64,000 nucleotides of DNA. Source: Bacteroides stercorirosoris (GTDB taxonomy: Bacteria > Bacteroidota > Bacteroidia > Bacteroidales > Bacteroidaceae). Numbering within the stretch: the stretch's first letter is position 1; each line of letters opens with the position of its first letter. The stretch covers positions 1-64,000 of the forward strand of contig NZ_FQZN01000006.1 in NCBI RefSeq assembly GCF_900142015.1, written 5' to 3'. The notes under the pieces were generated by a model. The model saw only the letters and a program-made list of their open reading frames with translations. It did not search any database and was not told the DNA's origin. Of this stretch, positions 8,336-16,712 are shown in pieces. The translations under genes and the position numbers were made by a program.

Positions 8336-10216
8336 ATGACTACAAAAATGAAAAACTGGCTGGCTGTGATGGCAATGGCAGCAACAATGAGCAACGCTTC
8401 TTGTACGCTTGACGAATATAATCCTTCGGGATACACAATGGATGCGCTGTCCGCTTCGGTAGAGGGCTATCAGACTATACTCAACAATGTGTATTTCGGT
8501 ATGGAGAGAGCACTCTACGGGTATGGGCAGTTCATGCAGATGACCGAGGGCGGAACTGACATCTGGACCTCCCAGAAGAACAGTGATAATCTCTACTTAA
8601 AGTATGGTATGGGGTCGGACTTTGCCAATAATATGATGGCAAACACGCTGAACTGCTGTTATGACGGTATCTGCTATTGTAATCAGGCAATCGTACAAGC
8701 CAATAAAGTTCCTTTCACTTCCGAAGAAGAGAAAAACCGGAAACTGGCGGAAGCTCATTTCATGAGAGCGGTGTATTACTACAACCTGGTGGAGCAATTG
8801 GGGGGAGTGACGCTGCAAATGGCGCCTGTCGAGGATGTGGACTTGCATCCCGGCAAGGACACTCCCTGGGATATCTATGAGAAGTGTATCATTCCCGATC
8901 TGGAGTTTGCCGTTCAGTGGCTTCCGGTAGAAGAAAGAACTACCCGTCCGTCCAAGAAGTCGGCGATGGGAATGCTGGCGAGAGCCTGCCTGCAATCCAT
9001 AGAGTACGATTCTTCTAAGAAGTATGCGCAACGGGCTTTGGAGGTTGCCAAAGAGATGGTGGAAGATTGCAAGGCGGGAGGAGCTGCTTTGGGAGTTTAT
9101 ATGTATGAAAACATAGAAGATGTCTTTGCCGAAAGCAACAATTTCGAGAATAAGGAGGCCTTATGGAAACATCGCTATGTAGTGGGTGGTGTGAGCAATC
9201 AGGCCTGGATTATGAATCAGAATGATGAACAGTTTTATTGCCCGCTTACAGCTTTCTCGGCCATTCAGTTCAAGACGGACTTACATTCCGGCAATGAATA
9301 TGATGGCTTGTCCGATTATCAGATTTATGGCAGACGTGCCGGAGGAACCTTTATGCCCTCGAAGTTTCTGCTTGACCTGTATATGCAGGAGGATGGTACA
9401 TTGGACCCGAGATATCATGAGTTCTTCCAAACATCCTGGACCTGTAATAAAGATAAAGGTCAGTCGTGGAGTGAGTCGCAAGTGAAGCAGTTTGATAAGA
9501 ATCTGGAATCTCCTGAGATTTCCGCTATGGAGATTGACCCGAAAACCGGTGAACTGGTGCGGAAATATACGAAGTTCCTTTTTGGTGAGAAAGCGCTGGA
9601 ATTTATCCGTCCGGGAGATGAGGGATATGCTGAAAAGGCGGGTGACAAGAAGAATACAAAAATCCTGTATACTGATTACAAAGATCTGTATGGTGAGGAT
9701 TATCGAGTAATCATGAATTATCACAGAGATTATGATGATACGGATGTGGTCAGTCCCTGGCTTAATTTCTATCCGTCCCTGGCGAAGCATAACAGTAGCC
9801 ACTATTATCTTAACAACTTGGGCAAGAAGCGTCTTGGCAACCTGAATGCCACTTTTATGATGCGCACGCCCGAAGTCTTCTTGATTGCCGCTGAGGCTGA
9901 CATCTATGTGAATGGCGGGGCGAATGCAATGCAATATATAAATATGGTGCGCGAGCGTGCCGGTGCAAAGCCATTGTCGGGTGCGGCTACAGTGGAAACC
10001 GTATTGGATGAGAGGGCACGTGAGTTATGCGGAGAGTATGTCCGTTTCTATGACTTGAAGCGTACCGGCAAGCTGACTGATGCCTACCTGAAATCGAAGA
10101 ATCCGGATGTCGGTCAGTATTTTGTAAATGGTAAGCACGAAGTCAGACCATTCCCGCAGTCATTCCTTGAGAATCTGGAAGATGGCGGTGTTTATTATCA
10201 GAATCCCGGGTATTAG
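8336..10216 (+). CDS. SusD/RagB-like surface glycan-binding lipoprotein
   Basis: A 626-residue lipoprotein that forms the lid of the SusC transporter and binds glycan. The N-terminus has a lipobox with the lipidated cysteine at about residue 23 (SNASC). TPR-like helices follow (AEAHFMRAVYYYNLVEQ near 140), and the C-terminus has the family pattern RERAGA, ELCGEYVRFYDLKRTG and a final FPQSFLEN-type segment. The gene lies 23 bp after susC and is the last gene of this unit. No CAZyme, SGBP or peptidase follows, so the pair is an orphan core. Confidence 0.93.
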   Translation: MTTKMKNWLAVMAMAATMSNASCTLDEYNPSGYTMDALSASVEGYQTILNNVYFGMERALYGYGQFMQMTEGGTDIWTSQKNSDNLYLKYGMGSDFANNMMANTLNCCYDGICYCNQAIVQANKVPFTSEEEKNRKLAEAHFMRAVYYYNLVEQLGGVTLQMAPVEDVDLHPGKDTPWDIYEKCIIPDLEFAVQWLPVEERTTRPSKKSAMGMLARACLQSIEYDSSKKYAQRALEVAKEMVEDCKAGGAALGVYMYENIEDVFAESNNFENKEALWKHRYVVGGVSNQAWIMNQNDEQFYCPLTAFSAIQFKTDLHSGNEYDGLSDYQIYGRRAGGTFMPSKFLLDLYMQEDGTLDPRYHEFFQTSWTCNKDKGQSWSESQVKQFDKNLESPEISAMEIDPKTGELVRKYTKFLFGEKALEFIRPGDEGYAEKAGDKKNTKILYTDYKDLYGEDYRVIMNYHRDYDDTDVVSPWLNFYPSLAKHNSSHYYLNNLGKKRLGNLNATFMMRTPEVFLIAAEADIYVNGGANAMQYINMVRERAGAKPLSGAATVETVLDERARELCGEYVRFYDLKRTGKLTDAYLKSKNPDVGQYFVNGKHEVRPFPQSFLENLEDGGVYYQNPGY

Positions 10217-10262
10217 TCAATATACAGTGATTGCTTGAATTCAGAGGTGCGGATGATAGAAG

Positions 10263-10400
10263 TTATCGTTTCAATATAATGACCGTCACCACTGAAATAA
10301 TCAATGCGATGCCTGAAGCGATGCTTTGAGTAAAGGCTTCTCCGAAGATGAGAATGCCCACGCAGACGGCGGTAACAGGTCCCATGGCTCCCAACACAGA
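10263..10400 (-). pseudogene. 3' remnant of an EamA/DMT-family transporter
   Basis: The last roughly 43 codons before the stop read as the end of a drug/metabolite transporter: GAMGPVTAVCVGILIFGEAF, then a hydrophobic helix ending VIILKR. This matches the last two membrane helices of EamA proteins, with the usual proline and GE motif. Upstream on the minus strand the frame runs straight into a repeat (10405-10495) and then the end of the helicase gene, so the other eight helices are missing. It is probably a deletion remnant. Conceivably it is a chance match, but the motif order and stop position fit well. Confidence 0.6.
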
Positions 10401-10407
10401 GGGGAGA

Positions 10408-10494
10408 TGATAAAGTGATAGGGTGATAAAGTAATAGGGTGATGTTATTATTATCACTCTGTCACTTTACCACCCTATTGCTTTACTATCCTAT
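10408..10494. repeat. Imperfect inverted repeat made of 16-bp direct units
   Basis: The left arm has two 16-bp units, GATAAAGTGATAGGGT and GATAAAGTAATAGGGT. The right arm carries their approximate reverse complements. It sits between the transporter remnant and the helicase stop codon and could act as a bidirectional transcript end, or be the debris that replaced the missing transporter gene. Confidence 0.65.
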
Positions 10495-10498
10495 ACTG

Positions 10499-12466
10499 TT
10501 ATTTTTTCTTCGGTGTCCGTCTTGCCCAGCCCTCTTCGCTGAAGTCGGGCTCTTTATCGCGGAACTCCTTGTTGTCGTTCTGAAAAAATTGTCTCCAATC
10601 ATCTTTCTTTCCACGGGCGCCGGTGTAGCCCCGTTCTTCGCGGCTTGGCTTGCTCTTCTTCTTGTCGGCGGGAGCGCCCTTTTTGTCAGCCGGAGCGTTT
10701 TCGGATTTACTTCTGCCCTTTCTGGGGGCATCGCTGCGCTTTTCGTCCTTGAAACTGCGCTTCTTGCCGTAACCGCCTTCTTTAGCGTAGCCACCTTCAC
10801 TTTTACGTTTGCCTTTGGGCGCTTCCTTGCCTTCTTCGCCGGCAATCTCCACTGATACTTTGCGGCCATTCCAATTGGCGCGGTTCAGGGATTTCACCAC
10901 ATTGGCGGCTTCTTTCTCGTCCACCTCAAAGAAAGAGAATTTGGGCATCAGGTCGATACGCCCCAGCTCTACTCGTCCGCGGGTGTTGTTGTTCAGCAGG
11001 CTTATCAGTTCGTTGGGGAAGAAGTTGTCCATCTTGCCCAGGTTGATGAAGAGGCGGGTGTATCCCGGTTCCGCTTTGCGGCTACGGTCACCGTTGCGGT
11101 CAGTGTTGCCTCTGCTGCTGCGTTCTCCACGGCTGTCGGTAGGTATTTCTATATCTCCACGATTGCGATAATACTCTGAGAAACGGTTGAACTCGTGAGA
11201 AACCATACGCTTGATAAGGTCTTCTTTGCTCAGCCAGTCCAGTTTGCGGTATATATCGGGCATGAAGTCAGCCATGTCTTCCTCGTTCACCTTCACCTTT
11301 TTCAGATCGTCGATAACTTTCAGAAGTTGTTTCTCGCAAATCTGCTTGCCGGTAGGCATTTCTCCGATGATGAATTTCTTGCTGATGATGCGTTCAATCT
11401 CACGCATCTTTCCTTTTTCGCGCAGGTTGATGATGGCGATGGAAGTACCTGTCTTTCCGGCACGTCCTGTACGTCCGCTGCGGTGGGTGTAGCTTTCTGT
11501 ATCATCGGGCAGGCCGTAGTTGATGACGTGGGTCAGGTCGTCTACGTCCAGTCCGCGGGCGGCAACGTCCGTAGCAACGAGGATTTGCAGGTTGCGGATG
11601 CGGAATTTCTGCATCACGGTGTCACGTTGTGCCTGGCTCAGTTCGCCATGCAGTGCGTCGGCGTTGTAGCCTTCCTGCATCAGTTTGTCGGCAATCTCCT
11701 GCGTTTCTTTGCGGGTGCGGCAGAAGATGATACCATATATCTGGGGATAATAGTCTACGATGCGTTTCAGCGCAGCGTATTTATCTTTGGCATGAACGGT
11801 GAAGACCACATGCTTCACGTTGCTGGTGCTTTCATTTTTCCGTCCGATGGTGATTTCTTTGGCGTCACGCAGGTACTTTTTGGAGATGCGTGCTATCTCC
11901 GGGCTCATGGTGGCGGAGAACAACAGTGTGTTGCGCTCCTGCGGCACGTCGGCCAGGATGGCGTTGATGCTGTCGGTGAAACCCATGTTCAGCATTTCGT
12001 CAGCCTCGTCCATCACTACGTTCTGGATGGTGGTGAGTGACACGGTCTTGCGCTCCATCAGGTCGAGCAATCGTCCCGGGGTAGCAACAATGATATGTAC
12101 ACCTTGTTTCAGTGCGCGTATCTGGCTGTCGATGGATGAGCCACCGTATACGGGCAGCACCCGCAGTCCGGTGATGTATTTGGAATAGTCATTCAGATCA
12201 CCTGCAATCTGCAAGCAAAGTTCGCGTGTAGGGCAAAGTATAAGGGATTGTGGAATCCGGTTCTTTACATTAATTTTCTGGATAAGTGGCAGGCCGAATG
12301 CGGCTGTTTTTCCTGTTCCTGTCTGTGCAAGTGCTACAACATCGTTATTTTCTCCTAAAAGGTAAGGAATCACTTCCTCTTGTACCGGCATGGGACACTC
12401 ATATCCCATCTCTTCAATGGCGCGGCGTATCTCCGGCGACAGACCGAGCTCTTCAAAATTCTTCAT
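10499..12466 (-). CDS. deaD: DEAD-box ATP-dependent RNA helicase with DbpA-type RNA-binding domain
   Basis: A 655-residue cytoplasmic RNA helicase, likely acting in ribosome assembly and cold-sensitive RNA remodelling. Seen: Q motif region (residues 1-30), motif I AQTGTGKT (47-54), motif II DEAD (about 152), SAT, and motif VI HRSGRTGRAG. A DbpA-like RNA-binding domain follows (about 470-545; RLFINLGKMDNFFPNEL), then a long Lys/Arg/Gly/Ser-rich tail of about 110 residues typical of DeaD/CsdA-type proteins. A -7 box on the minus strand lies at 12498-12505. deaD is the best fit; RhlE-type naming is possible, but the DbpA domain favours DeaD. Confidence 0.93.
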   Translation of the reverse strand: MKNFEELGLSPEIRRAIEEMGYECPMPVQEEVIPYLLGENNDVVALAQTGTGKTAAFGLPLIQKINVKNRIPQSLILCPTRELCLQIAGDLNDYSKYITGLRVLPVYGGSSIDSQIRALKQGVHIIVATPGRLLDLMERKTVSLTTIQNVVMDEADEMLNMGFTDSINAILADVPQERNTLLFSATMSPEIARISKKYLRDAKEITIGRKNESTSNVKHVVFTVHAKDKYAALKRIVDYYPQIYGIIFCRTRKETQEIADKLMQEGYNADALHGELSQAQRDTVMQKFRIRNLQILVATDVAARGLDVDDLTHVINYGLPDDTESYTHRSGRTGRAGKTGTSIAIINLREKGKMREIERIISKKFIIGEMPTGKQICEKQLLKVIDDLKKVKVNEEDMADFMPDIYRKLDWLSKEDLIKRMVSHEFNRFSEYYRNRGDIEIPTDSRGERSSRGNTDRNGDRSRKAEPGYTRLFINLGKMDNFFPNELISLLNNNTRGRVELGRIDLMPKFSFFEVDEKEAANVVKSLNRANWNGRKVSVEIAGEEGKEAPKGKRKSEGGYAKEGGYGKKRSFKDEKRSDAPRKGRSKSENAPADKKGAPADKKKSKPSREERGYTGARGKKDDWRQFFQNDNKEFRDKEPDFSEEGWARRTPKKK

Positions 12467-12497
12467 TAAATCTTTGTATATCTTTATATTTCGGCCG

Positions 12498-12505
12498 CAA
12501 AGATA
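12498..12505 (-). promoter_or_regulatory. -7 box (TATCTTTG) of the helicase gene
   Basis: On the minus strand this is a perfect TAnnTTTG, 31 bp before the helicase ATG. The -33 element is not convincing. Confidence 0.5.
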
Positions 12506-12612
12506 GAAATAAAAGCTGAGATAAACATCAGACTTATTGTTTATTCGGAGGCAACTACATCAAAATTATTGTTTTCGTGATATAGTTTTCCTTTTCGGAA
12601 AGCGTTTTTTAC

Positions 12613-13680
12613 TTACTCGTCCTTTACCAGCAGAATCTTCTGCAACTTTTTGATTTCCTCTTTGCTGAGTCCGATGGCTCTCTGCAGATAGGTATCTACA
12701 TCACCGTATCTGCGTTCTATTTCCTCTTTGGCGGCGTTCAGGAAATCTTCTCTTGCCGAGTAGATGGTGGTGATGGCCTCTTGCGAGCGTGCTGGCAGAT
12801 TGTAGGCATAGCTGGAAGCGCTGGGAATGTTGAAGTAATCATTGCTGAGGCGATAATCTTCCATGATGATGTCGCTGTTCACGCGGAGAGAGGCGAGTAT
12901 CAGTGCCGAAGCGATGCCCGTACGTCCCTTGCCGGAAGAACAATGGATGACGATGGGGTAATTGGTGCTGTCCAGCAGGATATCAAATATCTGACGGTAT
13001 TCCTTGTGGTAATTCATCACTAATTCGCGGTTCATCCGCTCTACCATGCGGTAGACGGTATCGCTCTTTATCTTCTGTTCCTGAATACCTTTCAGAATAT
13101 CTTCCATATCTCCTGTCTTTATGGGGATATGTACTACGTTGAATCCCGGTTGCAGGGTGGTATGGCCTTTCAGCTCCGATTCTGACCGGAGGTCGACGAT
13201 TGTCTTTATGCCTATATTCTTCAGTTCCCTGCGCGAATAGCATTCCAGGCTGTCTATCTGTGCCGAGCGGTAAAGCATGCCCCAACGCAACCGTTTCTTT
13301 GTGGGATAAGACGGATAGCCACCCAGATCGCGGAAGTTCTGTATGCCGGGGATGTTGACATTGCGGGTGGCAATCTTCACACGGTATTTATCGTTGAATA
13401 CAAGTGTGTAATAATAACGCTGCGCAGGGTCTGTGGTGACAATCGTCATGCGCTGGTCGGCGATGTTTGCCATAGCCACAGGCGAATCTTCGGGGATGTT
13501 GTTCGGGTCGGTCGAAGCATACACTTTCACATTCCCCTTGATAAGGGGAGTTATCTCCCATTTTACAATACTGTTTCCGACATTATTTTCTTCGCAAACA
13601 ACGGAAATATGAGGGGCTGTGCCGCTACAAGCCGGTAGCAGCAACACACACGTTAGTAAACTCAACAGATTTCTATACAT
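12613..13680 (-). CDS. Tyrosine-phosphatase-family lipoprotein (Y_phosphatase3 type)
   Basis: A 355-residue lipoprotein. Seen: lipobox LLPAC with Cys18, an N-terminal beta-rich region (20-105), then a phosphatase domain with NFRDLGGY (115-122) and the P-loop HCSSGKGRTG carrying nucleophile Cys247. The CX5R loop of the GKGRTG form is shared by lipid and tyrosine phosphatases of the LipA/MptpB class, so it may act on phospho-Tyr or phosphoinositides. I chose the start at 13680 because it begins directly with the signal peptide and lies after a -7 box at 13705-13712. It stands alone between the helicase and the kinase gene. Confidence 0.88.
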   Translation of the reverse strand: MYRNLLSLLTCVLLLPACSGTAPHISVVCEENNVGNSIVKWEITPLIKGNVKVYASTDPNNIPEDSPVAMANIADQRMTIVTTDPAQRYYYTLVFNDKYRVKIATRNVNIPGIQNFRDLGGYPSYPTKKRLRWGMLYRSAQIDSLECYSRRELKNIGIKTIVDLRSESELKGHTTLQPGFNVVHIPIKTGDMEDILKGIQEQKIKSDTVYRMVERMNRELVMNYHKEYRQIFDILLDSTNYPIVIHCSSGKGRTGIASALILASLRVNSDIIMEDYRLSNDYFNIPSASSYAYNLPARSQEAITTIYSAREDFLNAAKEEIERRYGDVDTYLQRAIGLSKEEIKKLQKILLVKDE

Positions 13681-13704
13681 AGTTTGATTGTCTGGCATAT
13701 AGTG

Positions 13705-13712
13705 CAAAGATA
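13705..13712 (-). promoter_or_regulatory. -7 box (TATCTTTG) of the phosphatase gene
   Basis: A perfect TAnnTTTG on the minus strand, 24 bp before the chosen ATG at 13680. It overlaps the longer frame starting at 13707, which argues against that upstream start. Confidence 0.5.
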
Positions 13713-13781
13713 TGTATTCTGATGACTTTTGTTACTCTCGGGTGCAGAGTTTCACAGAGTTTTTTCTCCTTTAACGGGGAT

Positions 13782-14711
13782 TTAGTTAACAGGAGGCAGT
13801 TGCCGGGCAAATTCTGTCGATATAGAATTGTTGAAACTCCGGCATACGTCTGCCGCAAACTCGGTTCCGCACCGGATGATCTTATCCCATGTAGCTTCGC
13901 TCACTCTGCCCAGGTCGCGATGCCGCACATCGTACTTCAGCAACCCGTAGATGATGCCGGCATTGAAGTTGTCGCCTGCACCGATGGTGCTGACTGCCTC
14001 CAGCGGAGAAATCGGGTAGTCCTTGACGATGTTGTCCGTACGCAGCGAAATTTCTTTGGCTCCGGCGGTGCAAAGGAAGTTAGGGCAATAAAAGTGGATT
14101 TTATCTTTATACAGCTTGTTTACGTCTCTCTGGTTATACATATAGAAGAAGTCTTCGACAGACCCCCGCACGATGTCGGCATATTCCAGGTTCTCGATGA
14201 TAGTCGGAGCCAATTTCAGTGCCTCGTCTTTGTGCGAAGAGCGGAAGTTGGGGTCGTAGTAGACAATCGCTTTCTTGTCACGTGCCTGCTCCAGTAGATC
14301 CAGAACCTTCTCGCGCAACACCGGATTCAGGGCGAAGTATGAGCCGAAAACAACGATGTCGTCTTCTTCCAGTTTAGGGTAGACCACATCCAGGCGTTGT
14401 TTGGGGTAGTCTTTATAGAAGATGTATTCCGCATCACCCTGTTCGTTGAGGTATGCCAGTGATACGGGAGATTTGCCGTCGGGAAACACATTGACATGGT
14501 CGGTGGACATTCCGCTGTCCCGCATGAATTGCAGGATGGTATTGCCTACCCGGTCATTCCCCGTCTCGCTGATGAAGCTGACGGGAACGCCTGCCCGTGC
14601 CAATGACACGATGCCGTTGAATACTGAACCGCCCGGTACGGCAGCGGTCGGCTGCCCGTCGCGGAAAATGATGTCAAGGATAGTTTCTCCTATACCGATT
14701 ACTTTTCGCAT
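13782..14711 (-). CDS. PfkB-family carbohydrate kinase (fructokinase-like)
   Basis: A 309-residue cytoplasmic sugar kinase. Seen: N-terminal GETILDII, the PfkB signature-1 region GGSVFNGIVSLARAG, and signature 2 with the anion hole GAGDNFNAGI, catalytic Asp247. Length and motifs fit fructokinase/ribokinase-type enzymes; the exact sugar is not readable. Its ATG at 14711 lies inside the upstream SIS-domain gene (overlap 14699-14711), so the two are probably translationally coupled and may act on linked sugar phosphates. Confidence 0.9.
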   Translation of the reverse strand: MRKVIGIGETILDIIFRDGQPTAAVPGGSVFNGIVSLARAGVPVSFISETGNDRVGNTILQFMRDSGMSTDHVNVFPDGKSPVSLAYLNEQGDAEYIFYKDYPKQRLDVVYPKLEEDDIVVFGSYFALNPVLREKVLDLLEQARDKKAIVYYDPNFRSSHKDEALKLAPTIIENLEYADIVRGSVEDFFYMYNQRDVNKLYKDKIHFYCPNFLCTAGAKEISLRTDNIVKDYPISPLEAVSTIGAGDNFNAGIIYGLLKYDVRHRDLGRVSEATWDKIIRCGTEFAADVCRSFNNSISTEFARQLPPVN

Positions 14712-15304
14712 AATTTTCTTGATTTTTCACCCAGATAACCACCGTGGTGGCGTTTAGAATAGTCTCCGATGGTAAATCCGGTTTGTTTCATTACTTGTAC
14801 CACGAGGATATCACCGATAACCGTCATTACAGTGGTAGAAGTGGTGGGAGTCATGCCCAGTGCACAAACTTCCTTCGGTTTTCCTGTGCTGAGGCATACA
14901 TCGGATTCATGCGCCAACGGGCTGTCCGGGTTTCCGGTGATAACAATAAACTTGAGGTCCGGGTTCAAATTATGAGCCAATTGTGTGAGTTCCACGATTT
15001 CACGTGTTTTCCCGGAGTTGGAAATCAGCAGTAGTAAGTCGTTCTCCTGCAAGATACCCAAATCGCCGTGTTGTGCTTCGCTGGGATGCAGAAATACGGA
15101 AGGGATGCCCGTAGAACAGAACGTTGTAGCAATGTTCATGGCAATTTGCCCTGCTTTTCCCATGCCTGAGGTCACCAGTTTACCTTTCCGCCGATGAATC
15201 TGTTCTACGATAAGTTCTACCGCACGCTCATAAGCGTCTGTCACGGGGATGTTTAGCACAGCTTGTGCCTCTTTCTGCAAAAGCTCTTGAATGGATGTAA
15301 TCAT
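14699..15304 (-). CDS. SIS-domain sugar-phosphate isomerase (arabinose-5-phosphate isomerase-like, no CBS)
   Basis: A 201-residue single SIS domain. Seen: SGMGKAGQIA, HPSEAQHGDLG and ISNSGKTREIV, which are the substrate-binding loops of KdsD/GutQ/KpsF enzymes that convert ribulose-5-P to arabinose-5-P for Kdo synthesis. The usual C-terminal CBS pair is absent. From memory, a structurally studied Bacteroides fragilis homologue is also SIS-only, so this may be the normal Bacteroides form. I chose the start at 15304; the longer frame from 15352 adds non-conserved residues. It overlaps the kinase gene by 13 bp. A hexulose-phosphate isomerase role is the main alternative. Confidence 0.85.
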   Translation of the reverse strand: MITSIQELLQKEAQAVLNIPVTDAYERAVELIVEQIHRRKGKLVTSGMGKAGQIAMNIATTFCSTGIPSVFLHPSEAQHGDLGILQENDLLLLISNSGKTREIVELTQLAHNLNPDLKFIVITGNPDSPLAHESDVCLSTGKPKEVCALGMTPTTSTTVMTVIGDILVVQVMKQTGFTIGDYSKRHHGGYLGEKSRKLCEK

Positions 15305-15424
15305 TATACTATTTTTGTTAGTAGTTAGGTTATAGCCTACAAATATCTGCAATTTTCCATAAATGGCAATAAGTTTTATTGTATTTTTGCTTTGCGAAGA
15401 TAGGCAGGGTTCATCAGTTTGCGC

Positions 15425-15432
15425 TATCTTTG
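15425..15432 (+). promoter_or_regulatory. -7 box (TATCTTTG) for the M16 peptidase gene
   Basis: A perfect TAnnTTTG, 27 bp upstream of the ATG at 15460. It supports that start over the in-frame upstream ATG at 15379. Confidence 0.5.
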
Positions 15433-15459
15433 CGCCCTCAATCAGTTTTAAACGTCGGA

Positions 15460-16707
15460 ATGAAGAAGTTAGTATCTTTCCCCTTGCCGGGGCATAATCA
15501 ATATACGCTTGCCAATGGTTTGCGCATTATTCACCAGCCTTCTCTCTCGAATGTGGCTTATTGTGGCTTTGCAGTCGATGCAGGCACGCGCGATGAGCTG
15601 GAGAATGAGCAGGGGATGGCGCATTTTGTAGAACATCTCATCTTTAAAGGCACGCAGAAACGGAAAGCCTGGCATATACTCAACCGCATGGAGAATGTGG
15701 GCGGTGACCTGAATGCCTATACCAATAAGGAGGAGACTGTGATTTATTCCGCTTTCCTGACCGAACATTTCGGAAGGGCGTTCGAGTTGCTGGCGGATAT
15801 TGTATTTCACTCCACTTTCCCGCAGCGTGAAATTGAAAAGGAAACGGAAGTGATTATTGACGAAATTCAGTCTTACGAAGATACTCCTTCCGAGCTTATT
15901 TTTGATGATTTCGAGGATTTGATTTTCCGCGGGCATCCGTTGGGGCGCAATATTCTGGGTAATCCCGAATTGCTGAAAACCTTTCGCAGCGAAGATGCTG
16001 CGGCTTTTACCTCCCGCTTTTACCATCCCGGGAATATGGTTTTCTTTGTTTGGGGAAATCTGGACTTCAGGCAAATCGTCCGTTGGGCTGAGAAACTTCT
16101 TGCCGATGTACCGGCGGTGACGGTGGATAACCGTCGCACTCCACCGCCCCTCTATACCCCCGAACGGCTTATTGTGCCTAAAGATACGCATCAGGCTCAC
16201 GTCATGATAGGCAGTCGCGGTTACAATGCTTACGATGATAAGCGCACGGCTCTTTATCTGCTGAATAATATTCTGGGCGGTCCCGGAATGAACAGCCGTC
16301 TGAATGTTGCTTTGCGCGAGCGCCGTGGCCTTGTCTATAATGTAGAGTCCAATCTGACTTCCTATACGGATACCGGTGTTTTCTGCACCTATTTTGGTTG
16401 CGACCCGGAGGATGTGGATACCTGCACGCGACTGGTGATGAAGGAGTTGAAACGGATGCGCGATGTCAAGATGACTTCCCAGCAGCTTGTTGCGGCACAG
16501 AAGCAACTGATTGGCCAGATTGGGGTGGCTTCGGATAATAATGAGAACAATGCCCTCGGTATGGCAAAGACTTTCCTGCACTACAATAAATACGAAAGCT
16601 CCGAAGCGGTTTATCAACGTATTGAAAAACTCACTCCGGAGATTCTGTTGGAAGTGGCCAATGAGATGTTTGCGGAAGATTATCTGTCGACGCTGATTTA
16701 CCGCTGA
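15460..16707 (+). CDS. M16-family zinc peptidase (processing-peptidase-like)
   Basis: A 415-residue single-chain M16 peptidase without a signal peptide, so probably cytoplasmic. The inverted zinc motif is HFVEH (His55, Glu58, His59), with the downstream glutamates of EIEKETEVIIDEI as the third ligand region. The C-terminal half contains the M16 Arg/Tyr region (NVALRERRGLVYNVES), so both the active and substrate-closing halves are present. I chose the start at 15460 from the -7 box and homology of the beginning (PGHNQYTLANGLRI). It converges on the phosphodiesterase gene with only 5 bp between stops. Confidence 0.92.
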   Translation: MKKLVSFPLPGHNQYTLANGLRIIHQPSLSNVAYCGFAVDAGTRDELENEQGMAHFVEHLIFKGTQKRKAWHILNRMENVGGDLNAYTNKEETVIYSAFLTEHFGRAFELLADIVFHSTFPQREIEKETEVIIDEIQSYEDTPSELIFDDFEDLIFRGHPLGRNILGNPELLKTFRSEDAAAFTSRFYHPGNMVFFVWGNLDFRQIVRWAEKLLADVPAVTVDNRRTPPPLYTPERLIVPKDTHQAHVMIGSRGYNAYDDKRTALYLLNNILGGPGMNSRLNVALRERRGLVYNVESNLTSYTDTGVFCTYFGCDPEDVDTCTRLVMKELKRMRDVKMTSQQLVAAQKQLIGQIGVASDNNENNALGMAKTFLHYNKYESSEAVYQRIEKLTPEILLEVANEMFAEDYLSTLIYR

Positions 16708-16712
16708 TTCTC

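Noticed and set aside
11195-12040. Frame antisense to the helicase gene
   Set aside because: Overlaps the conserved helicase motifs; no ribosome site or homology.
13733-13765. Another CACAGAG palindrome upstream of the phosphatase gene
   Set aside because: Only one arm-like stretch (CAGAGTTTCACAGAG) is present and no complementary partner; at most a degraded fragment.
15469-16617. Long open frame antisense to the M16 peptidase gene
   Set aside because: No conserved domain; it is a shadow of the M16 coding sequence, which has a complete zinc motif and a promoter.
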